Positions 1 to 9,526 are shown, counted from the stretch's first letter. The stretch: 64,000 nucleotides of DNA from Vibrio ziniensis (GCF_011064285.1 NZ_CP049331.1:1054001-1118000); one strand, 5' to 3'. Notes: generated from the letters alone by a model not told the origin. Made by a program: numbers and translations.

Positions 1-441
1 GAACAGATAGTTGCCTTTAAAAAAGGAGTTGTGACCATAACAAGCGTGTGCCATAACCAAAGCCTGCATAGTAACGGTATTCTCTTCCATCAGGTATGCG
101 ATACAAGGGTCGGAATTGATAACGATTTCATACGCTAATCCCATTTGTCCATGCTTATAGTTTTGCTCGGTATGAATAAATTTTTTGCCAAACGACCAGT
201 GGTTATAGTTGATTGGCATACCGATGCTCGAATAAGCATCCATCATTTGTTCAGAAGTGATGACTTCAATTTGGTTTTCATAAGTATCAAGCCGATACAG
301 TTCTGCCACACGTTTAATTTCGGTGTGGTACTGCTCTAGAATGTCAAAGGTCCAATCTGGGCCGTCGGGTAAAACAGTCGATTTGGTTGCGCGTTTCTTT
401 GGCGCAGCTTTGGTCTTTTTTGTCGTAGCATTAGTCGTCAT
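1..441 (-). CDS. SpoVR family protein, N-terminal 147 residues (runs off window start)
   Basis: The reading frame is open from an ATG at 441 to the first base of the window, so only the N-terminal part is present; E. coli YcgB of this family is about 510 residues. After a Lys/Ala/Thr-rich leader the protein reads PDGPDWTFDILEQYH, then INYNHWSFGKKF and AHACYGHNSFFKGNY, all typical of the SpoVR family. The biochemical function of the family is not known. It lies 12 bp downstream of yeaH and in the same direction, after prkA, matching the widely conserved prkA-yeaH-spoVR cluster linked to starvation and stress. Family assignment is firm; only the function is open. Confidence 0.93.
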   Translation of the reverse strand, partial: MTTNATTKKTKAAPKKRATKSTVLPDGPDWTFDILEQYHTEIKRVAELYRLDTYENQIEVITSEQMMDAYSSIGMPINYNHWSFGKKFIHTEQNYKHGQMGLAYEIVINSDPCIAYLMEENTVTMQALVMAHACYGHNSFFKGNYLF

Positions 442-453
442 GCGCGCGTCTCC

Positions 454-1725
454 CTATGCCGTTTCCTTCTGGAACAACTCCCTAAATACAGGGAAAATAT
501 CCTCAACACTGCGGATGTTCTTCATTGCAAAATTGCCAAAGCCAGGTTGCAGTTTTTCATATTCATGCCATAAGGTTTGATGCGAACGACGCGTAATCTC
601 AATATAGGCATAGTATTGGCAGTAAGGTAATAGCTGATTGGTGAGTAACTCTCTACAACGAGGTGAATCGTCTGCCCAGTTATCACCGTCAGAAGCTTGT
701 GCACCGTAGATGTTCCATTCTCCAAGTGGGTAGCGTTCTTTAATGATTTCATGCATCAGTTTCAGTGCGCTCGATACAATGGTACCGCCAGTTTCTTGAG
801 AGTAGAAGAATTCCTGCTCATCCACTTCTTTGGCTTGAGTGTGATGGCGTATAAACACAACTTCTACGTTCTGGTAGGTACGGGTTAGGAACAGATAAAG
901 CAAAACATAAAAACGTTTCGCGATGTCTTTAGTTGCTTGGTCCATAGAACCAGAGACATCCATCAAGCAGAACATGACGGCTTGGCTTGATGGAATAGGG
1001 CGTTTTTCGTAATTTTTAAAACGCAAATCGAACGTATCAATAAAAGGTACGCTTTCAATTTTTGCGCGCAGCTCTTCAATCTCCTGTTTAATGCGTTTTT
1101 CTTCCAGAAGCAGAGCGGGTTCAGTGGTTTTGATTCTCTCTAGCTCTTCTTCCAGTTCTCTCATTAAACGGCGTTTATTGGCTGTCATGGCTGTACGACG
1201 AGCCAACGATTGTTGAAGAGAACGGACAATAGCGATATTTGATGCCGAGCCTGCGGTTTGATAACCAGCACGGTGTGTTTTCCACTCGGTGATTTTGTTT
1301 ATCTGGTTCTTTTCAAGGTTCGGCAGCTCAAGGTCTTCAAACAGAATATCCAAATACTCATCTTTGGATATTTGGAATACAAATTCGTCTTCACCTTCTC
1401 CATCCTGACTGGCTTCGCCTTCGCCTGATCCGCCTCCTTGTCCGCCACCTTTAGGACGTTCGATCTTGTCTCCACGTATAAATTGGTCGTTACCAGGATG
1501 GACGCGCTCCCGCATGCCGCCCTGACCTTGATGAAAAATAGGTTCTTTGATGTCTTTATTCGGGATAGAGACATCTTCGCCGGTTTCTGTATTCGTGATT
1601 GAGCGACGGTTTACCGCGTCGGAAACCGACTCTTTAATCTGGTCTTTATAACGGCGTAAAAAGCGTTGTCGGTTTACCGCGCTTTTATTTTTACCGTTTA
1701 ATCGTCTATCGATGAATTGCGGCAT
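454..1725 (-). CDS. yeaH: YeaH/DUF444 (UPF0229) family protein
   Basis: This 423-residue protein matches the UPF0229/DUF444 family from the N-terminal [20 protein letters not shown] onward. The C-terminal half looks like a von Willebrand A domain with a MIDAS-type metal site: DVSGSM, a later GGTIVSS threonine, and an ASDGD loop. A Gly/Glu/Asp-rich low-complexity stretch lies around residues 95-120. An upstream in-frame ATG exists at 1773, but the start at 1725 has AGGGGAA at good spacing and agrees with the family N-terminus. It sits between prkA and spoVR in one direction and is probably cotranscribed with them. In enterobacteria YeaH works with the PrkA/YeaG kinase in nitrogen and stationary-phase stress; the exact role is unknown. 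Confidence 0.93.
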   Translation of the reverse strand: MPQFIDRRLNGKNKSAVNRQRFLRRYKDQIKESVSDAVNRRSITNTETGEDVSIPNKDIKEPIFHQGQGGMRERVHPGNDQFIRGDKIERPKGGGQGGGSGEGEASQDGEGEDEFVFQISKDEYLDILFEDLELPNLEKNQINKITEWKTHRAGYQTAGSASNIAIVRSLQQSLARRTAMTANKRRLMRELEEELERIKTTEPALLLEEKRIKQEIEELRAKIESVPFIDTFDLRFKNYEKRPIPSSQAVMFCLMDVSGSMDQATKDIAKRFYVLLYLFLTRTYQNVEVVFIRHHTQAKEVDEQEFFYSQETGGTIVSSALKLMHEIIKERYPLGEWNIYGAQASDGDNWADDSPRCRELLTNQLLPYCQYYAYIEITRRSHQTLWHEYEKLQPGFGNFAMKNIRSVEDIFPVFRELFQKETA

Positions 1726-1767
1726 GAGTCTTCCCCTGTATACGTCACCTGAATCGTTCCTCCAACT

Positions 1768-1790
1768 AGGCATCCAATCCGTGGATGCCT
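1768..1790 (-). other. Intercistronic stem-loop between prkA and yeaH
   Basis: AGGCATCCA at 1768-1776 pairs perfectly with TGGATGCCT at 1782-1790 around a 5-nt loop. It lies in the 131-bp gap between prkA and yeaH, about 40 nt before the yeaH start. No U-run follows on the minus strand, so it is more likely an mRNA processing or stabilising hairpin than a terminator. That role is inferred. Confidence 0.55.
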
Positions 1791-1856
1791 ATCGTGATGT
1801 TAGATATCAGATATACCCTTCCTACAATCTGTTATTAGGTCATAAGCAGACTGTGT

Positions 1857-3791
1857 TTAAGAGGATTTACGAACACGTAAATACCACTCAGACAATAGCC
1901 TCACTTGTTTCTCGGTATAACCTTTCTCCATCATACGAGCGACAAAGTTGTCGTGTTTTTTCTGATCTTCAGAAGAGGTTTTCGCATTGAAGGAGATGAC
2001 AGGAAGCAATTCTTCAGTGTTCGAGAACATTTTTTTCTCGATAACCGTGCGCAATTTTTCGTAGCTGGTCCAAGCTGGGTTGTTACCATTGTTGTTCGCA
2101 CGTGCACGCAATACGAAGTTAACGATTTCATTACGGAAATCTTTCGGATTACTGATGCCGGCAGTTTTCTCAATTTTCTCCAATTCGCTGTTGAGTGAAG
2201 CTCGGTCAAATAATTGTCCGGTTTCTGGGTCACGGTATTCTTGGTCCTGAATCCAGAAATCAGCATAGGTGACATAACGATCAAAGATATTTTGACCGTA
2301 CTCAGAATAGGATTCTAAGTAAGCGGTTTGAATCTCTTTACCGATGAACTCGACATATCGAGGGACTAGGTAGCCTTTCACAAACTCCAAATATCGGTCT
2401 GCGGTTTCTTGTGGGAATTGTTCACGCTCAACCTGTTGTTCAATTACATAGAAGAGATGCACAGGGTTCGCGGACACTTCGATGTGATCGAAGTTGAATA
2501 CGCGAGAAAGAATTTTGAACGCAAAGCGAGTCGAAAGACCTGACATCCCTTCATCTACACCAGCGTAGTCGCGGTATTCCTGATAGCTTTTTGCCTTTGG
2601 ATCTGTGTCTTTAAGCGTTTCGCCATCGTAAACACGCATTTTCGAAAATAGCGATGAGTTTTCTGGAATTTTCAAACGCGATAGCACACTGAATTGAGCA
2701 AGTAGCTCAAGTGTACTTGGTGCGCATGGTGCGTTGGAGAGTTCACTGTGCTCAAGCAGTTTTTGGTAGATTTTGACTTCTTCGGAAACACGTAAACAGT
2801 AAGGTACTTTGACAATGTAGACACGGTCTAAGAATGCTTCGTTGTTTTTGTTGTTACGGAAAGTCTGCCATTCAGATTCGTTCGAGTGAGCGAGTATCAT
2901 ACCATCAAATGGTAAGGCAGATAGCCCTTCAGTACCGTTATAGTTACCTTCTTGAGTTGCGGTTAATAGAGGGTGCAGCACTTTGATTGGTGCTTTAAAC
3001 ATCTCTACGAATTCCATTAAACCTTGGTTTGCTCGGCAAAGTGCACCAGAGTAGCTATACGCATCTGGGTCGTCTTGAGAAAAGTGTTCTAACTGACGAA
3101 TATCGACTTTACCAACCAGAGAGGAAATATCTTGGTTGTTTTCATCACCAGGTTCAGTTTTAGCAACAGCAATTTGGTCTAAAATTGAAGGGCGAACTTT
3201 AACGACTTTGAATTTAGTAATGTCGCCGCCGAATTCGTGTAAGCGTTTTGCAGCCCAAGGAGACATGATGGATTTAACATAGCGCTTTTCAATGCCGTAT
3301 TCTTGTTTGAGTAGTTCGCCATCTTCATTAACATCAAACAGACAGAATGGGTGGTCGTTGACCGGGCTGCGTTTGCCATTGACTGAAAGCACATAGATAG
3401 GCATTTGTTGCATCAATGCTTTAAGTTTTTCAGCTAGGGATGATTTACCACCACCGACAGGGCCAAGTAGGTAGAGAATTTGTTTACGTTCTTCTAAGCC
3501 TTGGGCGGCGTGTTTTAAGTAAGAAACGATCTGTTCTATGGCATCTTCCATGCCGTAGAAATCTTGAAATGTTTTGTATCTTGAAATGACTCGGTTAGAA
3601 AAAATGCGGCTTAATCGAGGGTGTTTTGACGTATCCACCATCTCGGGTTCACCGATGGCGAGCAATAAGCGTTCAGCCGCATTTGCGTAGGCGCTTTTGT
3701 CGTCTTTACATAGATTTAAAAACTCTTGAATAGTTAGCTCTTCATCCTTGGCTGCTTCATAGCGTGCCTGAAAGTGGTCAAAAATACTCAT
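1857..3791 (-). CDS. prkA: PrkA family serine protein kinase
   Basis: The 644-residue protein (YeaG in E. coli) is full length for the family. It begins MSIFDHFQARYEAAKDEE, has an AAA-type Walker A motif GPVGGGKS at residues 110-117, and carries the C-terminal PrkA kinase region. The start has AGAGGGGAC seven bases upstream. It is the first gene of a prkA-yeaH-spoVR cluster. In E. coli the orthologue is induced by nitrogen starvation and in stationary phase. I see no clear sigma-54 element upstream of 3791; TAGGCTTAAA in the leader (minus strand, around 3865) could be a -10-like element, but this is weak. Confidence 0.95.
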   Translation of the reverse strand: MSIFDHFQARYEAAKDEELTIQEFLNLCKDDKSAYANAAERLLLAIGEPEMVDTSKHPRLSRIFSNRVISRYKTFQDFYGMEDAIEQIVSYLKHAAQGLEERKQILYLLGPVGGGKSSLAEKLKALMQQMPIYVLSVNGKRSPVNDHPFCLFDVNEDGELLKQEYGIEKRYVKSIMSPWAAKRLHEFGGDITKFKVVKVRPSILDQIAVAKTEPGDENNQDISSLVGKVDIRQLEHFSQDDPDAYSYSGALCRANQGLMEFVEMFKAPIKVLHPLLTATQEGNYNGTEGLSALPFDGMILAHSNESEWQTFRNNKNNEAFLDRVYIVKVPYCLRVSEEVKIYQKLLEHSELSNAPCAPSTLELLAQFSVLSRLKIPENSSLFSKMRVYDGETLKDTDPKAKSYQEYRDYAGVDEGMSGLSTRFAFKILSRVFNFDHIEVSANPVHLFYVIEQQVEREQFPQETADRYLEFVKGYLVPRYVEFIGKEIQTAYLESYSEYGQNIFDRYVTYADFWIQDQEYRDPETGQLFDRASLNSELEKIEKTAGISNPKDFRNEIVNFVLRARANNNGNNPAWTSYEKLRTVIEKKMFSNTEELLPVISFNAKTSSEDQKKHDNFVARMMEKGYTEKQVRLLSEWYLRVRKSS

Positions 3792-4117
3792 AGTAAGTCC
3801 CCTCTAATAATGTCGCACAGACATACAACCGCTTTAAAACATAAATCCCTAACTCTTTAAGCCTAGTTTGCTATTCACGATTTTGCTTAGAGATTATGCA
3901 TTTATTTCAAATTAGTGATGGTAAAAAGAAATTTGGAAATTGAGATTTGCGGATAATATGATTTGTGCATGTAGCGTTCACGGAGGCTTAGGTTTGAGAT
4001 CTAGCCACAGTTTCATAGAGATCGAATCTGAATAATTCTCAACAATATTGTTATTACAAGCATAGGTTCGTATGATGTTGCCCAATGGATTGCATACCTA
4101 CGGATATCTCTATCACT
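3792..4117. other. Divergent intergenic region, prkA / MipA-OmpV gene
   Basis: About 325 bp, AT-rich, with no open frame that looks coding. It must hold the promoter of the prkA cluster (minus) and that of the outer-membrane gene (plus). The only striking element is a perfect 12-bp palindrome AACAATATTGTT at 4041-4052, about 65 nt before the plus-strand gene, which could be an operator. No strong -35/-10 pair is evident. Confidence 0.4.
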
Positions 4118-4870
4118 ATGAATAAGTTCTATTTTTCTGCATTTGTTGCCTCATCCCTAATGATGTCGGTTTCTAGCTATGCAGAAATGAGTCAATGGTC
4201 TTTAGGTATTGCGGCAGCGTATTCACCGGCGGTGTACAAAGATACGCCGTCTAATCGAACCGTTATTCCTTTAATTGGCTATGAAGGAGATCATTTATTT
4301 TTGCGTGGTTTTAGTGCTGGTTATCGGCTTTTTCCCATGAGGTCGCAGCAGAATGTTATTTTCAGACTGATGTATGACCCAAGAACATTGAAACCAGAAG
4401 ATTCAGATAATGCACAAATTCGTTTACTGGATAAGCGTTCTTCGACAGTTCTGGGAGGGGCCAGTTATCAGCTACTTACGCCGGTTGGCATGTTTGAAAC
4501 CTCTGTGGGCACAGATGTTGCGGATACTCACAACGGGCTCTATGCCGAATTAGCTTGGCGATTCCCTATGCGATTTGGCTCTTGGGGTGTAACACCGAGT
4601 ATCGGTTATTCTTATAACTCAGATAAGTTGAATAACCATCTCTATGGTGTTTCTAAAGAAGAAGCGGATCGCAGTGGTTTATCTGAGTTTGAAGCGAAAT
4701 GGGACGGCCAGTACTTTGTTGGCGCTGCTGCATATTGGAATATAGTCGATACTTTTAGGTTGATTGGTAATGTACGTTACACCAATTTGGAAGGAAAACT
4801 CGAGTCCAGTCCGATTATTGACGGTGGTGTCAACACTACTGTGATGATTGGACTCTCATACAGTTTTTAA
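4118..4870 (+). CDS. MipA/OmpV family outer-membrane protein
   Basis: The chosen start gives a 250-residue protein with a clear signal peptide, MNKFYFSAFVASSLMMSVSSYA, cut before EMSQWSLG. The mature part is rich in alternating aromatic and polar residues and ends in the C-terminal phenylalanine of a beta-barrel (GLSYSF). The AAAYSPAVYKD and VIPLIGYEGDHLFLRG segments fit the MipA/OmpV family. Family members are outer-membrane barrels, some immunogenic or linked to murein hydrolase scaffolds. A frame starting at 4085 adds 11 residues but spoils the signal peptide. No good Shine-Dalgarno precedes either start. A palindromic repeat begins 4 bp after the stop. Confidence 0.85.
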   Translation: MNKFYFSAFVASSLMMSVSSYAEMSQWSLGIAAAYSPAVYKDTPSNRTVIPLIGYEGDHLFLRGFSAGYRLFPMRSQQNVIFRLMYDPRTLKPEDSDNAQIRLLDKRSSTVLGGASYQLLTPVGMFETSVGTDVADTHNGLYAELAWRFPMRFGSWGVTPSIGYSYNSDKLNNHLYGVSKEEADRSGLSEFEAKWDGQYFVGAAAYWNIVDTFRLIGNVRYTNLEGKLESSPIIDGGVNTTVMIGLSYSF

Positions 4871-4874
4871 TGGT

Positions 4875-5025
4875 TATACCACTCAGGGGAAAAAATGATC
4901 AGCTTAAGTATCGAACGTAAACTCGCATTAATTCGTTCGTTATGCTCTTCAGAGCACTCCTCGGTTCGCAGAGTTTGCTTATAAATACTCAATAACTGAG
5001 CAATGAATTTTCCAGATTAGTATTA
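4875..5025. repeat. Palindromic MITE-like repeat, copy 1
   Basis: The left end reads TATACCACTCAGGGGAAAAA then TGATCAG. The inverted right end reads AATACTAATCTGGAAAATTC and ends GCTCAG. The two termini are imperfect inverted repeats of about 28 bp. The interior contains further hairpins (GCTCTTCAGAGC at 4944-4955, CGAACG/CGTTCG). The ends match copy 2 at 9348-9526. No transposase is encoded, so this is a non-autonomous element or bacterial interspersed repeat. Confidence 0.6.
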
Positions 5026-5038
5026 CAGACAGCGTAAA

Positions 5039-5063
5039 AAAGGGCGGATGATATCCGCCCTTT
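5039..5063. terminator. Bidirectional terminator between OmpV-like gene and yfbU
   Basis: AAAGGGCGGAT at 5039-5049 pairs with ATCCGCCCTTT at 5053-5063 around a 3-nt loop. A-rich sequence precedes it and T-rich sequence follows, so it can serve both convergent genes. Confidence 0.85.
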
Positions 5064-5080
5064 ATGTTTTTCTACATCAA

Positions 5081-5581
5081 TTACGCATTGAAAATCTGAC
5101 GCAGTTCATTTGCAGATAGGTGGTACTGGCGAGGACAATGGCGCCACGTTGCTAGCATGCGGCGGTATTTATCAGCCATCGGCATTTGGCTGTTAAAGTG
5201 ATGATCACCCTTATCAAACTGTGGGTACAGACCTTCAGAATCCACTAGGAAGCGTACGTAGTTGACCAATTGACCTTCGGTTGCAATATCGTAGCCAAGG
5301 AAGTTCAAGCGACGTACATCGACGTCTTTTCGTGCTTCTTCACTAAGCATTTTGTGCGACTCTTGCATGGCGTGATACATCTCCATAATGTCGATTACTT
5401 CACGGCATTGTGCGTCACTCAAGCAGCCAAACTCTTTGTTCAACTCACACATTTGAAGCTCATAACCACGTTCAACGATGGTCTGCAGACGTTTGTATTT
5501 CGCTGAGTTTGAAGGATCAAGTTGAGACATCAAATAATATTGGTTTGAAAGAATAAGACGTTGAGCGTTAGTCATTTCCAT
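5081..5581 (-). CDS. yfbU: YfbU family protein (UPF0304)
   Basis: The 166-residue protein starts [20 protein letters not shown] and ends [18 protein letters not shown], both diagnostic of the UPF0304/YfbU family over its full length. An upstream in-frame ATG adds four residues, but GAGG lies eight bases before the chosen start and family members begin MEMTNAQR. It is soluble and helical. Its role is not established; in E. coli it has been linked to growth or death phenotypes without a defined mechanism. It stands alone between two terminator regions. Confidence 0.92.
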   Translation of the reverse strand: MEMTNAQRLILSNQYYLMSQLDPSNSAKYKRLQTIVERGYELQMCELNKEFGCLSDAQCREVIDIMEMYHAMQESHKMLSEEARKDVDVRRLNFLGYDIATEGQLVNYVRFLVDSEGLYPQFDKGDHHFNSQMPMADKYRRMLATWRHCPRQYHLSANELRQIFNA

Positions 5582-5705
5582 AGCTGGCCTCACTAAAAAC
5601 TGGTTATTTTTTTGCTGAGGTTAGGTTAACAGTAATGCGTTACTCTGAAACATGATCTCAACACTGTTTTAATAGAGATAGTACATAAAATATGCAGTAG
5701 TGTGA

Positions 5706-6386
5706 CTATTTTTTGTGATGATTGTTGTTGTGATGGTGGTTGTATATGTAGTCGCGGTCGGAGAACACCCTCAGCCATTCCGGTTTAAACACGGAAAGCA
5801 TAGCGAGAGCCATACCGTTAAGAAGCCCTTCAGGGAAGGCGAGCAAAGGTACGAAGATGAGATAATTATCTAAGATGGTTTCCCAGTCGTAATATCCCAA
5901 ATTGAACTGGTACACGGCATTTATAACTAGGTGCAGACTTCCAGTTAGGCCACCGTTGAAAAAGCCCGCGACAAAAATAAATACAAAAATATTACGAGGT
6001 AAATAGTGATAGCTTAGTGAAAATATCGCGTAGGTAAGCAGGATAGGAATCAAACAAGACAGTAACAAATATTCAGGGAGTGCCATTAAAGCCAATTTAC
6101 CGATGGTGACTAAGGCAACACTCACTGGAATGCTAAGGACGAAAGCACAGCGCCAGCCAAACATCATGGTTAGACTGGTGAGTGCGAGAAAATGAATATG
6201 GAGACCTTCTTTGACACTTGCTTGTGCCGACCAAAGTAGCAGCAAGGCAAACATCACTGCATAGGTAAGATGCTGGAAAGATTTATCAGTATGGAACTTT
6301 GGCCAAAAAGCGAGCTTGAAGTCCTTTATGCACAGCAAGCCAAAGACGATAACAATAAGTAATGAAGCGAGCTCTTGTAGTTGCAC
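5706..6386 (-). CDS. CbiM-like energy-coupling-factor permease with His-rich C-terminus
   Basis: A 226-residue inner-membrane protein with about six or seven hydrophobic segments. The central block SVKEGLHIHFLALTSLTMMFGW resembles the CbiM/NikM substrate-binding family (COG3235-like branch), members of which bind nickel or cobalt. The C-terminus is HHHHNNNHHKK, a plausible metal-binding tail. The start is GTG with AAGGA upstream. No CbiN, CbiQ or CbiO genes lie nearby, so it is an orphan. It follows pflA in the same direction but is separated from it by a strong hairpin terminator. The substrate is inferred, not shown. Confidence 0.7.
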   Translation of the reverse strand: MQLQELASLLIVIVFGLLCIKDFKLAFWPKFHTDKSFQHLTYAVMFALLLLWSAQASVKEGLHIHFLALTSLTMMFGWRCAFVLSIPVSVALVTIGKLALMALPEYLLLSCLIPILLTYAIFSLSYHYLPRNIFVFIFVAGFFNGGLTGSLHLVINAVYQFNLGYYDWETILDNYLIFVPLLAFPEGLLNGMALAMLSVFKPEWLRVFSDRDYIYNHHHNNNHHKK

Positions 6387-6408
6387 AACAAGTCCTTGTT
6401 ACGAAGCT

Positions 6409-6438
6409 AAAAATACCGGTGTGTAAACCGGTATTTTT
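6409..6438. terminator. Terminator downstream of pflA
   Basis: AAAAATACCGGT at 6409-6420 pairs perfectly (12 bp) with ACCGGTATTTTT at 6427-6438 around a 6-nt loop. On the minus strand it ends in a U-run, 24 nt after the pflA stop, and should limit read-through into the CbiM-like gene, which begins 22 nt further on. Confidence 0.85.
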
Positions 6439-6461
6439 AATGATTGTGCGTAAGGCTTGAA

Positions 6462-7202
6462 TCAATATTTTACGTTTGAGTGATATTGCTCAAGAACAGA
6501 AACGATTCTATCCATGGTTTCTTTGCTTGGGGGCTCTACACCTTCAAGTGGGTATTCTTCACCCATTGCTTCCCATTTGTGGGCGCCAAGTTTGTGATAT
6601 GGGAGAAGCTCAATCTTTTCAATATTGTCCATATCTTTGATGAACTCACCTAATTTATGAGCTGATTCATCATCATCTGTATATCCGGGGACAATAACGT
6701 AGCGCAACCAAGTAGCTTTACCAATCTTATGCAAGTATTGAGCAAAATCGAGTGTACGTTTGTTTGATACGCCGACTAAATCTTGGTGAATATCGTCATT
6801 AATCTGTTTGATATCGAGCATCACCAGATCGGAGACTTCAAGAACTTCATCGATAACAGGAGTGAATTTACGAATGTAGCCGTTTGTATCTAGGCAGGTA
6901 TGAATACCTTCAGCTTTCGCTGCTCTGAAGAAGTCTCTGACAAATTCCGGCTGAAGCATTGCTTCGCCACCAGAGCACGTTACACCGCCACCAGAGGCAT
7001 TCATAAAGTGACGATATGATTTCGCTTCGTTGATGATCTCTTCAACAGTAACCACTTTACCTTCATGAGTGTCCCAAGTATCGCGGTTATGGCAATACTT
7101 ACAGCGGAATAAACAACCCTGCAGGAATACGATAAAGCGAATTCCCGGGCCATCAACCGTACCGCAAGATTCGAATGAGTGAATTCGACCAGAAGTAGAC
7201 AT
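6462..7202 (-). CDS. pflA: Pyruvate formate-lyase 1-activating enzyme
   Basis: This 246-residue radical SAM enzyme installs the glycyl radical on PflB. The cluster motif CLFRCKYC places the three iron-sulfur cysteines at residues 30, 34 and 37, after [32 protein letters not shown] is the conserved SAM-binding block. The start at 7202 has CGAGAG upstream and fits the E. coli N-terminus; a further ATG at 7235 would add 11 residues. The substrate gene pflB lies 3.5 kb away on the same strand, with a chemoreceptor and an LpxR-like gene between, so it needs its own promoter. Confidence 0.96.
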   Translation of the reverse strand: MSTSGRIHSFESCGTVDGPGIRFIVFLQGCLFRCKYCHNRDTWDTHEGKVVTVEEIINEAKSYRHFMNASGGGVTCSGGEAMLQPEFVRDFFRAAKAEGIHTCLDTNGYIRKFTPVIDEVLEVSDLVMLDIKQINDDIHQDLVGVSNKRTLDFAQYLHKIGKATWLRYVIVPGYTDDDESAHKLGEFIKDMDNIEKIELLPYHKLGAHKWEAMGEEYPLEGVEPPSKETMDRIVSVLEQYHSNVKY

Positions 7203-7349
7203 GTGCTGCTCTCGATTGTGTAATTTAGTCGTCATTTTATTACAATTAGTATCGATTAAATAGGTTTTCCTTATTTAATTCAGGGTTGTAATAAATAGTT
7301 TAAAAAAACATCGAATTTAGTGATGATGGGTGTTATAAAAAAGGCGTTA

Positions 7350-7371
7350 GTGACATAAATATGAATGTCAC
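7350..7371. promoter_or_regulatory. Inverted repeat upstream of chemoreceptor gene
   Basis: GTGACAT at 7350-7356 and ATGTCAC at 7365-7371 form 7-bp arms around 8 bp, about 72 bp before the chemoreceptor start and 150 bp from pflA. The arm spacing does not fit CRP. It may be an operator for an unknown regulator. Confidence 0.3.
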
Positions 7372-7442
7372 ATTCTTCGGCAATTTTTAGCCTGTAGTAT
7401 CTTGAAGTCTAAAGTCACAGGATGGTGACAAGGAAGATTAGC

Positions 7443-9323
7443 ATGGATGTACTGAAATTATCTCAGAAGCAAAAAATCACACTGTTTATTGTTATTTTAT
7501 GTATTGGCTTTGTTAGTTTGGGTCTATATACCGCGTCGAGTTTGGGGGGGATGGGTTCTCAATACAAACAGAGCTCAAAAATTACGTCTGGTGCTTTAGC
7601 CATGCATTCCACCCAAGCGGATCTACTCTCACTAGCCTCCGAAAAAGAAAGTTTAACGGCCGATCAGGTTTCTCAAGCGACAGATAAACTGAACAGCTTG
7701 ATGGACAATGTGCAGATTGATATCCAATTTCTTCAACAGTTGAACTTAAATGATGAATCTCAGCAGTTACAGCAAGTGACTTCTCAGTTTGAGCAATCAT
7801 TACTGCCTTGGATGGAGCTGAAATCAGAGTTGGGTTTTAATGTCGAAGAAGGAAAGCTTGGCGAGTTGAAAACGTTAGCCACAACCATTGAAAAGAAAAT
7901 CTCTGAGACGGGAATGGTGACGATTAACTCTGACTTCCAAGCGATGGTCAAAGCTCAGCAAAACTATTTGTTGCAACCAAATGAACAGAACTTGAAACTG
8001 TTTAATCGAGCAATGGCAAGTTTTGTCAATATGTCGAAAAGCTATTCGATGCTCGATCTTTATGCCAAGGAAGTGGAAAAATTCAAGGAGACTTTTCTAC
8101 GAGTTAGCGAGCTATCACAGTTAGTCAATGAGCAACAGTCGCAGCTAATCATCAGTGAATCTCAAGCTAAAAGTTTGATCGAAACTCTTTCAAAACAGAT
8201 TGAGAGCATCAGTGAAACTTATCAAATGCAGGCCGAACAGGTAGGAACGCAAACCCAGTGGTCTGTGTTAGTCGCTTGTGCTGTTTTGGCTGTCATCACT
8301 ATTTCTATCTTTATTATGTTAAGTGTGTCGCTGACCCGTTCACTGACACAAACCAAAGCCGTGATGGAGCGCTTATCGCAGGGTGACTTATCACAGCGTA
8401 TGCCGATATCAAACAATCCTAATGACGAATTCAACCAACTTGCTTTAGCGATTAATCAAAGTTGCGAACATCTTGGCGAATTGGTAAAAGCGGTTCAAAG
8501 GCGTAGTGAGGCCTTATCAGGTGATGCGGCTCAGTTAAACTCTGGAGTGGATGACTTGGTGAATGGGCAGTCTGACGTCCTTGGGCAAACTCAGTTGTTA
8601 GCTTCTGCGACTGAAGAAGTTAGTGTGACTACTCAAGAAGTGTCAAACTCTCTAGCGTTTGTGTCAGACGTCAGTAAATCATCAACTGAGGCGGCTGAAA
8701 ATGGCTCGAAAATCATTGCTGCAGCGATCGGTTCACTAGAGGATGTGGGCAAAATACTTAGCTCGGCTACTGATAACATTCAGCAGCTTGAAGAAGCATC
8801 AACCAAAGTTGACTCGGTTATGGACATTATCAATAGCATCGCTGAGCAGACCAACCTGTTAGCTTTGAACGCGGCGATAGAAGCGGCACGTGCTGGTGAG
8901 CAAGGTAGAGGTTTTGCTGTGGTTGCTGATGAAGTGCGAAGCTTGGCTGTACGTACTGTAAGTGCAGTGACTGAAATTTCGAGCACTATTGAAACCATGA
9001 AAAAAGAGAGTGCAGAGGTTATTCAGAAATTTGGCCAGTCAGGGCAGACCATGCTTGTTGGCCAACAGCGTGGACATGAAGCTATGAAAGCGTTGACTCA
9101 AATCACAGATAAAGCGGGTGAGGCCGCACACCAAACAGAAATCATTGTTAGTTCCATTAAGGAATTGGCGACGACTAGTCAATCAATGGCTGACAGTATG
9201 ACCCAGATTTCTGTAGCAATGAAAGAGCTAGAAGGTAATAACGAGCAATTGCGTTCGATCAGTCGGGTTGTTGACCAACGTTCTTCAGAACTGAACTCGG
9301 ATTGCCAACGCTTTAGTATCTAG
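7443..9323 (+). CDS. Methyl-accepting chemotaxis protein with all-helical sensor domain
   Basis: The 626-residue receptor has a first transmembrane helix near residues 12-32, a periplasmic region of about 240 residues, a second membrane helix near 273-296, then HAMP and a cytoplasmic signalling domain. The tip [20 protein letters not shown] with [12 protein letters not shown] is at about 468-499. The periplasmic part is helical and Gln/Ser-rich, with no cache signature. Its length suggests a helical bimodular (HBM) sensor, but that is inferred. The start at 7443 has AAGGAAG at good spacing, better than the ATG at 7422. There is no CheR-docking pentapeptide at the end. Confidence 0.93.
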   Translation: MDVLKLSQKQKITLFIVILCIGFVSLGLYTASSLGGMGSQYKQSSKITSGALAMHSTQADLLSLASEKESLTADQVSQATDKLNSLMDNVQIDIQFLQQLNLNDESQQLQQVTSQFEQSLLPWMELKSELGFNVEEGKLGELKTLATTIEKKISETGMVTINSDFQAMVKAQQNYLLQPNEQNLKLFNRAMASFVNMSKSYSMLDLYAKEVEKFKETFLRVSELSQLVNEQQSQLIISESQAKSLIETLSKQIESISETYQMQAEQVGTQTQWSVLVACAVLAVITISIFIMLSVSLTRSLTQTKAVMERLSQGDLSQRMPISNNPNDEFNQLALAINQSCEHLGELVKAVQRRSEALSGDAAQLNSGVDDLVNGQSDVLGQTQLLASATEEVSVTTQEVSNSLAFVSDVSKSSTEAAENGSKIIAAAIGSLEDVGKILSSATDNIQQLEEASTKVDSVMDIINSIAEQTNLLALNAAIEAARAGEQGRGFAVVADEVRSLAVRTVSAVTEISSTIETMKKESAEVIQKFGQSGQTMLVGQQRGHEAMKALTQITDKAGEAAHQTEIIVSSIKELATTSQSMADSMTQISVAMKELEGNNEQLRSISRVVDQRSSELNSDCQRFSI

Positions 9324-9347
9324 TGTTTTATCTTAGTCACTGCAGTT

Positions 9348-9526
9348 TATACCAATCTGGAAAATTTCCTGATCAGTGAATGGGTGCCGATAAGCAAACC
9401 CTCCGAGCCATGGATGACTCGGCGGAGCTTCAGGGACGAGTGAAAGTGAATGCGCGTTTGCGTTTGACGTACATTCGCTGTTCTACCGATGCTCAGTCTG
9501 ATCATATTTTATTCTAGGATGGTATT
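9348..9526. repeat. Palindromic MITE-like repeat, copy 2
   Basis: The left end reads TATACCAATCTGGAAAATTT then CCTGATCAG. The inverted right end reads AATACCATCCTAGAATAAAA then TATGATCAG. These match the termini of the copy at 4875-5025. The interior holds a hairpin CCGAG (9403-9407)/CTCGG (9418-9422). The right end overlaps the stop codon of the LpxR-like gene (9525-9527). The interior differs from copy 1, so the two share mainly their ends. Confidence 0.6.

Noticed and set aside
4085..4117. Upstream start of the MipA/OmpV gene
   Set aside because: It adds 11 polar residues before an intact signal peptide and has no ribosome site.
7350..7371. Inverted repeat GTGACAT...ATGTCAC as a CRP site
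   Set aside because: The GTGA and TCAC halves are 14 bp apart, not 6, so it does not fit CRP; kept only as an unassigned repeat.
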